Positions 10,109 through 21,236 are shown, numbered from the stretch's first letter. The stretch is 64,000 nt of DNA from Bullera alba (GCA_001600095.1 BCIX01000006.1:1054001-1118000); one strand, 5' to 3'. Translations and numbers: made by a program. Notes: generated from the letters alone by a model not told the origin.

Positions 10109-12629
10109 CTACTGGTACTGACCGTAATGGTTAGGGAAGTGCTGTTGCTGCTGTGGGTTCTGCGTCCATGGTTGCGGCAATCCGCCCTGCGGAGGGAACT
10201 GATTCGCAAACCTGGGGTTGATTGCTGGACCTGAGCCGCTCTGCGGTGCTTGCCCTTGGCTGTGCATTGATTGCTGGGGGTGGTACGAGTCTTGCGGGAG
10301 GAAGTTGGGTGGGAAGAAGCCCCCTGCCTGCGGGAACATTTGCTGCGGCATGCCCATTGGCATTTGAGGCATGCCCTGGAATTGCTGACCATAGCCCATT
10401 TGCGGTCCGCCTTGTTGAGGCGGAGGTGGTTGCTGATACTGTTGTCGTGGCTGCTGCTGATGGTTCGACTGCGAGTGATTGGATGGCTGCCAGTGTTGGA
10501 CGGGCTGTGGTCGAGAGGGTAGATTGGAGGGCGGAGCATGGCCCGAAGACCCGTCTCCTTGTTTCCTATCATCCCTTCTGCCGCCGCCTCTACCTCTGCC
10601 CTGACCGCGACCGCCTCTGCCTCTGTTGTCTCCTCTTCCTCTCCCACGTCCCCCTCGACCTCCTCTTCCACCTCGTCCGGCTTCAATCTGATTGTTCTCC
10701 ATTGGGCTATCGTCAAGATCGTATGGCATAGGCATAGGTCGACCACTGGCGGTGGAGAAAGTCGAGCCGGCGTAAGAGGATCTACCGTCCGCGTCATCGT
10801 CGCCCCCGTCGTACATACTGGCAGTCTCCGACCCTGCATAGTCGTCCTCTGGTGGCGGTTGGTCGAAATGCGGCTTGGCGGGCAATCCGTGGAAACCTGG
10901 TCGAGCGGATACACCCCCGGCGCCACCTCCACGGACAGAAGATGCTGTGCTCATGACTGAACCTGATCTCTGGCGGCCTTTGCCCTTGTTGAGCTTTTTG
11001 CGCCTCTTTGCCTCTGCCTCCTTCTCGTCATCGGACCACTCTTGCTCGTCCTCGTCAAGCTCCTCGTCGTGTAGGTTGGATGCATCGGTGCCCTTGAATC
11101 GGGGGTCTCGGATCGCGTGCATGTTGACGAATGAGCGATAGAGCGGGTTCAAGGGGTAGTAGACTCTGCTGCCTGTCGCCAGCATCTCTGCCGAGGGGTA
11201 GGGGTAAGGTGGAGGCGGTAGTCGGACAATGTAGAAGGGTGATGTCAGAGGGCCAAACGTCTCCGAAACCTATCAATACATTGTCAGTACTTGGAGCTGG
11301 AGAATCGCCCTTCTTCACACTCACCATGCCGAGGACTTTGCCCTGCTCTGTGCAAACGATACTACCCTCCTCCAGCCATCCCTCGTCACTAGCCCCTGGT
11401 CTGCTCTGCATCGCCCGTATTACGATCGTCCCTGCCGAAGAGAATTTGGGCGGCGTCGCTTTCTTCTCCGTCGAGATCTCCTGGGCCTTGACAGCATCTG
11501 CCTCTTGCGCAACCTCGCCCTCTTCTGCCTCTGTCTCCGCTGACTCGACAGGGCCCTTCGAGGCCGAGTCTTTGAGTCGCTGCTCCTCCGCCTCCAGCCA
11601 TGCTTCGACCTTCTTCTCTCGCATCCAGCTGACGATGTCTCCCGCCAGACTGGTCCCCTCTCCTTCAGGCAGGGTCTGGATTTTGGGCAGCGGAACAGGA
11701 GGTGCAACCACCTCGTGTGCCGAAACGATCGGTTCCGCAGTGACTGGCTCATCATCCTCGATGTTGGCCATCATCAACCTGGCGGCCGCGAGGTCAAATT
11801 CCATCTCCTCAGCATCTTCATCTTCCTCCTCGTCTGATGAGAGATCCGTGATGTAGCCCTCTGATCCGGCGGTTCCTATCAATTTGTCCAGACCATATTT
11901 ATACGCCGCATGTGTCTCCTCGGTGAGCGGACCGGATGTTGGAGGCGGTATATTGCTGGGTTCTGCTTCTGATTCCTCCTCGCTCGAGCTCTCCTCTTCA
12001 CTGGACGACTCCTCACTCGACGAGCTAGCGGCCTCTGCCGCTGCTGGCGCGCTCGCGGGCTCCTCCTTCGCCTTGCCCTTGTTCCTGGCTCTCTCTCGCA
12101 TACTCTCCTCCACTAAGCGACGCTTCTCGCTCGCTGCCATGTCTATGGGCGGTAAAGACCCGACCACTTCGTGCGAAGCTACCATGTCCATGATGATCGC
12201 CAGGTCTTGGGGGATTGCTGGGTCGGTGGGAAGACGGAAGACCGGCCCCGGGGGATGAGGCATTGTGGTTGATTGAGCAGAGGGGTTCGCGCTCGGAGTA
12301 GCTTGAGGCGCTTGTGACGCTGCTATTGAGTCTTCAGGCTGAGGCTGAGGTGAAGAGGCCGTTCCTATTGCCGCTGCTGGTGAGTTGGCGTGGGCAGATA
12401 TTTCTGGCTTTGAGGTCGACAGTACTTCTGCCGGTAATGGGGCGGTCTGAGACTTAGGCTTCACCGAGCTGTCCAGTTCCGATACCTCAATCTGCTTAGT
12501 CGCTTCCATTCGTGGTCCGGCATCACCTCCATATTGGACAGCAGTAGAGGCATCAGGTTCCGGAGATGGCGAACGGGATGAGACTTCGGGTAGGGCGAGC
12601 TCAAGCTCGGTGTCGGAGTCTATTTCCAT
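10109..12629 (-). CDS. NAF1: H/ACA snoRNP assembly factor NAF1
   Basis: Two exons, 12629-11325 and 11269-10109, are joined in phase 0 across a 55-nt GTGAGT..ATAG intron and give 821 residues. Naf1 binds Cbf5 during H/ACA snoRNP assembly in the nucleus and is later replaced by Gar1. The family core is a Gar1-like beta-barrel, seen here as EGSIVCTEQGKVLGMVSETF, continuing with GPLTSPFYIVRLPPPPYP and ATGSRVYYPLN across the splice. Before it lie long acidic and Ser-rich tracts (SSSSEESSSEEESSSEEE). After it come a K/R-rich segment, an RGG/RGRG-rich block (minus strand, around 10690-10570) and a Gln/Pro/Gly/Met-rich tail. It is considerably longer than yeast Naf1 because of these disordered ends. 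A CACGTG box lies about 150 bases upstream. Confidence 0.9.
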
Positions 12630-12776
12630 GGTGCTCTTATGTCCAATAACCTTGTCGCTGGGCGTGCAAGATGCAATCTCGATAACTGATCGTGTAGCTA
12701 GCTGTCTATGGGACGTTAGAACTCGCTACATCGACGAGGGCAAGCACACCGGCCGGAAATCTCAAAAACCGGCAAT

Positions 12777-12782
12777 CACGTG
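12777..12782. promoter_or_regulatory. CACGTG E-box upstream of NAF1
   Basis: A palindromic CACGTG inside ATCACGTGAC lies about 150 bases upstream of the NAF1 ATG. It is a canonical bHLH (Cbf1/USF-type) core. Use in vivo is inference; similar boxes lie upstream of the genes at 21391, 26279/26700 and 30552. Confidence 0.3.
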
Positions 12783-12994
12783 ACGATGGTTGGCAGTGAC
12801 TTGGGAGCTGTGGCCTGCAGACACCGTCGGTTGACAGTCGCAGAGATGATGCAATGATGTATGCTCGTGTACCCCAAGCCATAGGGTTCCGAGTTCCGAT
12901 TCTCTTGGCCTACATATGGCGGCTTGACCTCCCCCGGTCAAAAAGTGAATGCGAGCAGAGCTGCAAAGAGGAAAACACATCTTGGTGTGATGAC

Positions 12995-12999
12995 AAAAA
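12995..12999 (-). terminator. RNA polymerase III T-tract terminator of tRNA-Trp
   Basis: Five T residues on the minus strand begin 8 nt past the discriminator base of the tRNA, the usual position for a Pol III stop. Confidence 0.6.
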
Positions 13000-13006
13000 C
13001 AATTTC

Positions 13007-13097
13007 TGAGGCCTACCCGATTTGAACGGATGACTTTCTGATGTCTCGTGAGGAAGCACTTGGAATCAGACTATCTAACCAACTGATATAAGGCCCC
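13007..13097 (-). tRNA. tRNA-Trp (CCA anticodon) with a 17-nt intron
   Basis: Read on the minus strand, the acceptor arm GGGGCCT (13097-13091) pairs with AGGCCTC (one G-T pair) and the discriminator is A. The D stem is TATC/GATA around AGTTGGTTA. The anticodon stem is TCTGA/TCAGA, the variable loop AAGTC, and the T arm ATCCG-TTCAAAT-CGGGT. The anticodon loop starts TTCCAA, giving anticodon CCA at 13063-13061. A 17-nt intron (13059-13043) follows base 37, the canonical eukaryotic position. The three-prime CCA is not encoded, as expected for a nuclear eukaryotic gene. Confidence 0.88.
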
Positions 13098-14231
13098 ACA
13101 TAGGTAAGCGCGTTTCTGTAGTTGTTTAGATACCGATGTTCAGCCCCCTGACATGCCCCAGGTCCACTTGTCCCTCCGTCCGACGTTGCAGGTGCTGGTA
13201 GTGTGATGGAGCGCATCCGCTGAGTACAGCCAGTGTCCCTCTGAGCATGACCAGAACTGTCGAAGCATCCGCTCCCTCGCTGATACTCGACCAAGTTCTT
13301 CAACTCAGTGTGTAAACTTGGCGCGCCCTCCCTGAGCTTGTGTTTCGACCGTTGTCTCCCTCAGTTCCATATGTCCCGAGCGCCTGGGCTCTCTCCGTAC
13401 CGAGTCGTAACAGTAAAACCTGGAGTGGATTGCGGGTCGCTGCGAGGTGGGAGATGATATGGCGCTGACTAGTCGAATGCTGTCTACAGACTATATTGAT
13501 GTTCTACGCTCCGTGGATTGCTTTCGTTGCGCATGCGAGGGAGGATCATTCAAGAACGCCATGTCCGTTCCCTCGCTCTTGTATCCCGACCAAGATCCTT
13601 ACGCCCTGCGGCTCTCCCTAAGTCTCTCCCTTCGATTGGGTCACTAGCTCGGATACCTGCTTGTCGCACTGTCGCACTGCTTCATGCACAAACCAACGTC
13701 GACGGTATGGAGTGCAATCACGAGTGTGGGGTGTTAGAGTGTCATCCTGTATCATCTGGAGACTTTTTCGCTGCTGGTCTTCTCTCAGCTTGTACATAGG
13801 ATCTGACTGCAGTAGGCAATAGGCATCGCAGCCAGTCCTATTCCCCCCTGGGAATGGTCTGTAGCGCAGCCATCTCATCATAGTCGGGGCGTCTCTGATT
13901 CTCTGCTCCCTAAGGCGTCTGCGGGATGTGTTTCCAGTCCCATTCAAGGCCCTAAGCCATGCTGTGCTAAGGCATGGTATGATGGGACCTATGTTGATGT
14001 AGGGAAAGCTGTGTATGTGCAGCACCCGCCGAACAGAGTTCACGTTGTTGCAAGTGTAGTGAGTCGAGATGAGAGATCGGGGATCGCTACTCTCTTGCTA
14101 TGAGTATGCTTTCGGTCAGACGGATACCTGCTGGACTAAAAAGCCTTAACTTGTTTGCATTCTCTCTCCATGGGCGATGATCCAGTCAGCCGAGGTACTG
14201 GGTAGATCCTCCCATCTCTCCATCCCGAAGT
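13098..14231. other. Gene-poor intergenic region
   Basis: Between the tRNA-Trp and the 3' end of the NR2C2AP-like gene, several open frames exist on both strands, the longest about 140 codons on the minus strand at 13618-14043. None shows a recognisable motif or convincing splice pattern. No RNA gene could be folded with confidence by eye. Confidence 0.3.
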
Positions 14232-14959
14232 CTAACCCAAGATCTCTAGTCCATACACCGTCACCCGGTCGTGATGATCGCTCGACGTTTCGAACTCCAA
14301 CTTGAGCTCGGTGATGAGTGGTGGACCAAGATCCTCTGCGGCCTGTGCGTTCTCCTGACCTTTGATGAGCGACGCCGCCTTCTCTCCTCCTCCCTGTGGG
14401 TTAGGCGGGACTTCCGTGACGATGGTCGGACCGTCTTTGCCCAGGTCGGTAGTCGGCAGATCGGCAGTGTTATCATCCACCGATTTGGCATGCACTGGCC
14501 ACTGGATCCTGCAAGTACGATTAGCGAGGCTCCTTACCATCACAGAAATCAGAATCAATCCACTCACTCAAACACCTGCCGCTTGTTCTTGTCCTCTGGG
14601 TAGATCTTGCCTCCTAAAGCCAGACCCAAGCTGACCTTGCTCGTACCGCCTCTGGGTATCGTGGCCACGTACATCGATATCGAAGTTCCCACGAATCCAC
14701 CCTGGAAAGTGAGTGATATGTGGGTGGCATCGGTGATCGGAGTGGGAAAGGTCAAGTGGATGGCACAAGGCAATTTGGCTTCCCAGGGCGTTTCATTCTC
14801 CTCTTTGAGTATGACCTTCTTAGATGAAGTGCTCCCTGGAGACGACAACCTAGGAGTGAGTGATCAGCAAATGTCTCCTCTGTCTGGCGATCGCTGAGCA
14901 TGTAACACCTACGAGACCTTTGCGTCCGCCGGAACCAGATTCTTCGACTGCGAAGTCAT
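14232..14959 (-). CDS. NR2C2AP-like galactose-binding-fold protein
   Basis: Three exons on the minus strand, 14959-14913, 14849-14568 and 14508-14232 (606 nt, 201 residues), join in matching phases. The protein starts MTSQSKNLVPADAKVS. It then follows the order of human nuclear receptor 2C2-associated protein (TRA16): an E-x-x-W block (KEENETPW), ISLTFQGGFVG, a Y-P-E-D block (GKIYPEDKNKRQVFEI) and a final ELKLEFETSSDHHDRVTVYG..LG. An insert of about 45 residues, rich in Asp, Pro and Lys, sits before the last strand. Family members are small single-domain proteins with an F5/8-type or DOC1-like fold; their function in fungi is unknown. A TATATATA run at 15083-15090, about 125 bases upstream, could be its TATA box. 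Confidence 0.75.
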
Positions 14960-15318
14960 CGATCGAGCAGTGTTGGGGAGGACAGTGAGCTCCGGGAATG
15001 GACGAGGGGGAAGTTGGCGCAAGGATCGAAAGGATCGGTACGTGAAGGAGAAGAGATACCAATCGCTCTTTGACTATCGTGCATATATATAGCTGACATT
15101 TGTGTAGAGTCGTCGACGCTATGTCATAGTTGCACTTTTGCATTTGGCTGGACAACCAGCTTGGCCGGCAGATCTCTGACCCTGATGCAAGTTTCCCACG
15201 GTGTCGTCCTGTTCTTCAGTTGGGTTCCATCCAAAAAAGTCCTTCGGAATCCGCACTGCTCATCACTTGCTGTAGCATATCATCGCACTATCGATCACTT
15301 TGTACGGCTACAGTCAAC
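14960..15318. promoter_or_regulatory. Divergent promoter region, NR2C2AP-like / mitoribosomal protein
   Basis: These bases separate two divergent ATGs and contain a TATATATA run at 15083-15090. A longer open frame runs into the plus-strand gene from 15130, but the context favours the later ATG at 15319. Confidence 0.35.
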
Positions 15319-16617
15319 ATGTCGCGGACAGCTACGCCCCTCATGCGCACACTGGCATCGTCCTCAACGAGACATGTCGCCACTACACAAGTCAACGCTC
15401 AACGGGCCTTCAGCAAAAAGCGAGTGCCCAGCAAAAAAGCTGGAAAGGCTGAACTGGGTATCACCGTACCAAAGCCATCCAAAGCCAGCACTGCTACCGC
15501 ACCCGTGAGGGTTCATGCGTCAGACCACATGTCAGGCGACACTTCGTCGGTCGATCGACTTGTCCTTAGAGGTATCCCCGGATTCCTTCACAAGCCAAAG
15601 ATGGACACCCTATGTCAATGGCAGACGGGTCTATGGTTGCGGCTACAGTCAGAGGTCAGAAGTGAGTCGCTCTTATGGCCTCTTTCAGGGCTCTTAGACT
15701 GACATCCTACCAGACCACCCCGAGCTGCTCGAGGTCAAGCAGAAGTGGGACAGGAGTGGCCTGGATATCACCCATTTGTTATCCCACTCTGCCCGAGAGC
15801 CCAGTCTGTCGATGGCTTTCAACTACGCCTCGAATCTCCTGAACAACTCCTTCTTCCTGGAGAATCTGGTCAGTCAATCCGATCATCAATAGAATTCTAC
15901 GAACATATCGCTGACTTGAACACCAGAACCCCGGACCAGTACAAGAGGTTCCAGCGCACTACAAGAGGTTAGAGGACAAAGTTGCGGCTTACGCTGAGGG
16001 GATCGTCGGTGGTGGCTGGCTTTGGGTGAGTAAAGCTCTATCCAGTAGCGTAGTCATCTCGCTGAGATTCCTAGCTTGTCCGGACCGGAGGCGAATTGAA
16101 CGATCTCGACATAATGCCAACTTTTGCAGCCGGCACAATGCTAGTCAGCAATCGAGCTCAGAGGGGACGGGAGGAGGTACCAGCGTTCGGAACACCGGCG
16201 ACTTCATCAGCGCTGCCCACACCCGAACCAGTCTGGAACAAGGAGCTCAACAAGTTGATACCCGGGGAGCCTCACGTATGGGATGAGGAGAGCAGGGAGT
16301 TGCAAAAGTTCACAGCAACAGGATCGTATCGCGCTGCCTCGGCCAAGAGCCCCTCGGGGAATGCTGGCTCGGAGGCCGCGGCTCCCTCGTCGACAGCTAT
16401 CCAGCCGGCGTTCGTCCCAGCATCGTCTAGACTCACAGGAAGACTCAACAACATCGGGACCTCCGGATACCCAGCCCCTCTAGCCGTGCTCAACCTCTAC
16501 GAACACGCGTACCTCGGATCGCAGTACAACGTGTGGGGAAGGAAGAAATATGCCGCAAACTGGTGGAAGCATCTGGACTGGAACAAGATCGGTCGTCGAT
16601 CCTCGCAGCTTGGATAA
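15319..16617 (+). CDS. Mitochondrial small-subunit ribosomal protein, Fe/Mn-SOD-like (mS42/mS43 type)
   Basis: Four exons, 15319-15661, 15714-15868, 15927-16025 and 16075-16617, join in phase (about 379 residues). The N-terminus is rich in Ser, Thr, Arg and Lys with few acidic residues, as expected for mitochondrial import. The middle has MAFNYASNLLNNSFFLENL and GGGWLWLVRTGGELNDLDIM, and the end has LNLYEHAYLGSQYNVWGRKKYAANWW. These are the Fe/Mn superoxide dismutase landmarks as they appear in the yeast mitoribosomal proteins Rsm26 and Mrp1. The Asp of the D-x-W-E-H metal site is Asn here and the N-terminal SOD metal histidines are not seen. A structural ribosomal role is therefore much more likely than dismutase activity. 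An Ala/Ser/Pro-rich insert lies before the last block. Confidence 0.85.
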
Positions 16618-16716
16618 ACGGCTTTGGGTGTGCGAGGTCGAGTACGAGATTACATGCATAGTCATGGAGCCACCGAGTCGCGGAAACAATACAAAACGGA
16701 CACTTGGACTTGTCGC

Positions 16717-18720
16717 TTACACCAGGGAGATTTCAACCTTCAGACCTTGGATGTTACTGTGTACCACACGGCCATCCTTGACAATACCTTGTGTGTACTG
16801 ATGTGGTTTGTTCAAGATGGTCACATCCTCCAATGGGTTGCCCGATAGCAGGAGCAAATCGGCAAACGCCCCTTCCTTTAGGCATCCGATCTTGCCCTCC
16901 ATCTTCAGCACTTTGGCTAATATCACCAAATCAGCTCACTGCACACATCGCTCTGTATGCCGAAGTTGACTAACCGGCGTTGCAAGTAGCCTGCTTCAAG
17001 ACCACTGGACTGGGTAGGACTTTGGCCCGGAGGTCAAACTCGGACAGCTGGAGAGGCTGCATGGACGAAAAAGTGTCTGTACCATAAGCGATGTTGACGC
17101 CACACTCGTGAGCTTTCTTGAGGGTCGTGTAGCCCATTTGCTCGACGTGGGTGAGTTTCTCTCGCGACGATGGCGGGATGATGGCATTGTAGGGCGCTCG
17201 TGAGAGGAGCTATTTGGGGGTCAATTGGCTACTCGTAGGTCTGCACGAGTAATCAAGACTCACATCGCAGACGATCAAGGTAGGTGTGAAGTGGATCCCC
17301 TTCTTTGCCATGAGTTTGAGTGTATCCTCGTCGATGAGGTTACCGTGTTCCTGCTCAATCATCAGACTGGAAGGACTTATACTTCGGCAAAAGGACTTAC
17401 GATACCCCCAATTCCACCTTCGATGGCATTTCGAGCACCCTCACTGGTGAAACAGTGTGCAGTGACCAGAGTTCCGCCCTGCATATACCCCCGTCAATTT
17501 CTGGCTGAGGAGAACCACAGAGTCAATTGCTCACCATCATCCGGACTGTATCGGTGATAGCTCGGATCTCGGGAACAGTGAACTGGCTCGACTCAAGCTT
17601 GTCGGTCAAAGAGGCAACACCGCCAGACGAGCAGATCTTGATATGATCCGCGCCAGCCATCATGAGCTTTCGGGTCATCTTCAAACATGCGTCGACTAGA
17701 TGACGGTAAGTATGGCGCGATGTAAGACTGGTACCCACTGACCTCCATCTACCACGGCTCCGAGGTGGCCCTGACCTGGGGTGATCGGGCAGCAGGAGAC
17801 GGGACCATCAGGGTCAGACTGATCGCCTTGAGGTAAAGGAAAGTCAGCGGGTGTCACGAACATGTGCATCGAACAACACTCACCGTGACCTCCGGTCTGT
17901 GACATGACTGGACCACCTTGGAAGATTCTCGGACCCGGAATCAACCACTCCTCGGTAGCTTGCTTGTAATGCCTGTTGGCACCTCCAACGTCTCTGACGG
18001 TAGTGAAGCCTCTAGAAAGCATTCCTGATAGACTAATAAGCTATAAATCCATATATAGCGCCTGTAGAGACTCACCTTTGAGTACCCAGGTTGTCTTGAG
18101 CGCGGTGGAGGCTTCGGATGTGGGGATGAGCTGACTAGCCTAGTGCATGATTAGAATATCTCATTTTGAAGGAGAAGACACAGGTACTCACCGTCTCGCC
18201 GGGTACCGCCGTGACATGTGTGTGGCCTGAGAAGCAGTTAGCGAGAGCAGACAGCAGACGGGAGCGGCTCTCACAGTCGATTAGACCTGGACACATATAC
18301 AGCCCAGTAGCGTTCGTACTAGCCCATCCTTCCTCTTGCATGTGAAGGGCAGATGCCTTGGAGATGGAGGCAATCTTTCCGTCTTTGATCTTGACTGTCA
18401 TGTTCTCTAGGACCTTGCTATGTTCCACATCAATAACATTGACCCCTGTCATAGAGTCAGATAAGCCCATAGCCAGAACTGCGACCACACCCACCGACAA
18501 AGCTCATGGGCGCTTGAGCGGGTCTGAGCCAAGGTGGCCTGACAATGTCATACTCTGCTGGCACGGGGTTTGGGATCCAATGTTCCGGTCGCCATTCGTA
18601 GGGTGAATTCTGCTCGGGTTTACCCTCTTTGGCTTCGTCGATCATCTCGAACGAGCCGAGGATAGAGGCGACTTTATCGACCGAGCCGCGCTGGCTACCG
18701 AAAAGTGTGTTGTACAGCAT
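16717..18720 (-). CDS. Metal-dependent amidohydrolase (imidazolonepropionase/prolidase-like)
   Basis: About eleven exons read from ATG 18720 to stop 16717 on the minus strand. The core is a subtype-I amidohydrolase: CPGLIDC/HTHVTAVPGE holds the HxH pair, ADHIKICSSGG the lysine expected to be carboxylated, VTAHCF and IEHGNLID the later histidines, and AYGTDTF the catalytic Asp. The end, EGAFADLLLLSGNPLEDVTIL, is the usual small beta domain with the D-L-L-L-L-S-G-x-P-L signature. The first exon (about 75 residues) adds an N-terminal segment before the domain. Related fungal enzymes are annotated as amidohydrolases or Xaa-Pro dipeptidases; the substrate cannot be told from sequence. One intron joins a short exon coding VTAVPGE to the next. 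Its 3' end faces the mitoribosomal gene. Confidence 0.88.
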
Positions 18721-19897
18721 ATTCGAGGTGATGAATCGGATCGTCAAGGAAGCAAGAGCACCACAACAACAACCACAACAATACTATCCAACAGTCCAAC
18801 AACAGTCTGCAAGTCATGTCCGGCGTAATAGAGCACTCACTCTTATATAGCACACGCTATCCATCCTCCACTCTCGGTCTTATCCGAAGGAGGTGAAGCG
18901 GAGATGGCCGGCGCTTGTCGCAGATAAGCTGGACGGCTGCGCAAGTGACTTCCATGCATCCTTAGACCGGAGCGGACAGTAGTCAAGAGTCGACACGATA
19001 GGAGTCTGCCGTCCTGTCGAGGACCTGAGCAGCACGCGAGAGACACAGGCGAGCTCAGCACAAACTGCCGCATGGGGTTGTCTCACACTGACACAGTGTC
19101 AAGAGTCCGACGTATGTTTCCGATGAAGTCATCGGAAGTGAGCCAAAGAGTTTCGCGAACGATATAGAAGGTCCAGGGTCGACAAGTATTTTCATAGCGT
19201 GCGCCGTGTACATACTATGTACTGAATGTGCAATATTTGCTGCCGTAGCACCTCCGAGCAGGACGCTTGAGCTGCCAGATCCAAGATTGACCATGACCTC
19301 AATAGCCATGCGATGACGAAGTGAGGGGCCGTAGCAAATGATGTTGTGGAGCCGAGGATGGCTTTTGGTGAACTGGACGACGTGGTCCGGTGATGGTAGC
19401 GCGAGAACTGCCAGGCGTCAGCGCAACCCGGCAGGTCATTTTCGTCTCGTATCCGCTAGGAACGGCTCCAAGCGGGGAACGAGAGTCAAGTGAGAATACG
19501 CCGTCGACTCTGACTGATCACCCCGCAAGCGGAGGTCTCCTCGGGAAAGGAATCGTGGAATGACTCCTTACCCGGCTTGACACATGTGAGCTGTTGCTCC
19601 AAGGCGTCCCTCGGGGTATACAGCCCATAGGACTTAGTCAGAGACGAGGTGTATCCCCACCAAACAAATGAAGTGTGACGACCCAACCTGGCAGTGCGCC
19701 AGCAGGCATTGGAGGGTCAAGTCGACGAAGGCAGAACCCCACAAGGAATTCCTTCTTCTATCTCCTCGCGCACAGCGTACTGTACCCCTTTATCAGAACT
19801 CCGCAACAAGCAGGACTGAATCAGGATAGGGGCGTCTCACTTCGAGCAAGTAGAATCGTAGAAGCTACTCACGTCTGTCATCGGGCAGTCCCTTCTA
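18721..19897. other. Gene-poor region upstream of the amidohydrolase
   Basis: The first 120 bases carry ACAACA/CAA repeats on the plus strand (18768-18802), probably the amidohydrolase 5' UTR. Beyond that only short, motif-free open frames are seen and no gene can be supported. Confidence 0.3.
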
Positions 19898-20590
19898 TTA
19901 ATCTCCCTCGCTGGAGTCGGTGAGGTAGTCGGTGCCCAGAGGGATTCCCGTGGAGGTCGAAGGTCCTCCCTGACTCGCATGCCCGTAACCTGCAGCGAGA
20001 GTCAGCTTGCTGTGTCTTATCGCTGCACCCTCCGCCTTAGCAGGCTCTGCATCATACACGGCTCGCTTTGAGGCAGAAGGATGTGCTGTATGGGACAAAG
20101 GGATGATTTCTCCACTCACTCGCTTGATAATCGAAGTTCACACCATCCTTGTGTGTTCTTGCGTAGTTTGATCACAGATCGCCTCTCTGCCCTGGTGATC
20201 GGAAAGAGATGTAGCGTATTGTCTTCACATAAAGGTGGTCCCAGCGGCAAGTCGTCGGAGGGCTCTTGATCGTTGATCTGTCGGCACATATCTTCGACCT
20301 CCATCATGTCTATCATGTCCACCTGGTACTTCATTGCCTTCACGCGGTTGATGAGGTGGTCGATCTTCCACAACATGAGGTAGACGATGTTGAGGATGGA
20401 GTGGAAGATGACATGGTATCGCTTCTCGCGAACCAGCTCGCCACGTGCGTTGATATGGTAACCCATCGCGTGGGTCAGATCCGGACCATCCATCACGGTC
20501 TCTAGTGCCCGCTCGATTGGATCCATGTTCGGACCCACAGGACCGACACCAAGGTCCCCTCGAGTGGGTGGGTAACCATGTCGTACGGTC
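19898..20590 (-). CDS. Doubtful orphan coding region, gene model unresolved
   Basis: Two stretches look coding on the minus strand but do not join cleanly. The first, about 20590-20128, contains DPIERALETVMDGP, ARGELVREKRYHVIFHSIL, LMLWKIDHLINRVKAMKYQ and ITRAERRSVIKLRKN; its first in-frame ATG is at 20526. The second starts near 20149, crosses a good GTGAGT..ACAG intron (20119-20086) and runs to a stop at 19898. It is in a different frame from the first, and no plausible splice connecting them was found. A third open frame with ATG (20720-20502) overlaps the beginning. It may be a real gene with an unusual exon structure, a decayed gene, or chance. No family is recognised. Confidence 0.3.
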
Positions 20591-20851
20591 CATTCTCGTG
20601 TCGTTTCGTTGACGGTTCGATGTTGGTGCGAAGATCGGATGGAAGACAGCGGTCGACGCGCAGTACCTCGAGTCTATAAGGCATGCGCTCCGTTTCCCAG
20701 GGATCTGCTATCGGTTGCATCTCTTAGCCGGGACCATCTCAAGATCCTCTGGCCGTGCGAGCACATTGAGATCTCGACCGCAGTGAAACGTTTTCGGTCT
20801 GGTTAAATTGGATTCCAAATCGGCCCGGAAGGCACCAAGTCACTGGCATCT

Positions 20852-20893
20852 CGCGTGTTGCCTGCGTGTAGCCGCGTGTTGCCTGCGTGTAGC
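20852..20893. repeat. Two perfect 21-bp tandem copies
   Basis: The unit CGCGTGTTGCCTGCGTGTAG plus a final C occurs twice head to tail, followed by a decayed third start (CGCATGTGTCGTGCC). It lies in non-coding sequence about 500 bases upstream of the GCFC-type gene. Confidence 0.8.
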
Positions 20894-21081
20894 CGCATGT
20901 GTCGTGCCTGTGGCTGCTGTGCGCTTGGAACCGCGATACCTCGATCATCGAAGGGGGGCACCTACTGCAGAAGAGATCTCGGGCGAGCTAACTAGCGTGC
21001 AGGCGAGCTGTGTATTTTCCTCCGAGGCCAAGGATCGAAGTTTGGCAGATCTTTCAGAGTACTCTCAGTTTACTGGGTGGC

Positions 21082-21093
21082 CTGCACGTGCAG
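21082..21093. promoter_or_regulatory. 12-bp palindrome CTGCACGTGCAG with E-box core
   Basis: This perfect palindrome contains CACGTG and lies about 300 bases upstream of the ATG at 21391. Function is inferred from its resemblance to bHLH sites. Confidence 0.3.
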
Positions 21094-21236
21094 TGTCTTG
21101 CCGGCTGCCGCGGCCCATCGCAACCCGGCGCAGCGGGGACTCATGGTAGCTGAGGCTGAAATGACTCAAATCGAGCAGCCTACCTGGCTCTCCGAAGGAC
21201 CGTGTGCAGCCAATACCACACCCGTTCTACCCATCG

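Noticed and set aside
10105..10932. Second minus-strand frame within the NAF1 tail, Ser/Thr/Arg-rich
   Set aside because: The frame that continues the Gar1-like core and gives RGG repeats is the coherent one; this is its off-frame reading.
11131..11856. Long plus-strand frame rich in Ser and Ala opposite NAF1
   Set aside because: It mirrors the low-complexity acidic tracts of NAF1, whose conserved core fixes the true strand.
13780..13890. C-box-like ATGATGA and D-box-like CTGA words on the minus strand, as for a C/D snoRNA
   Set aside because: The words are short and frequent by chance; no terminal stem or recognisable rRNA guide was seen.
13618..14043. 141-codon minus-strand open frame in the gene-poor region after the tRNA
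   Set aside because: Composition is rich in Arg, Cys and Trp, as in a chance frame; no motif and no intron signals consistent with neighbours.
19055..19309. Minus-strand frame with small hydrophobic residues (SVLLGGATAANIAHSV) resembling a membrane segment
   Set aside because: No adjacent exons, no known motif and no plausible gene model in the surrounding sequence.
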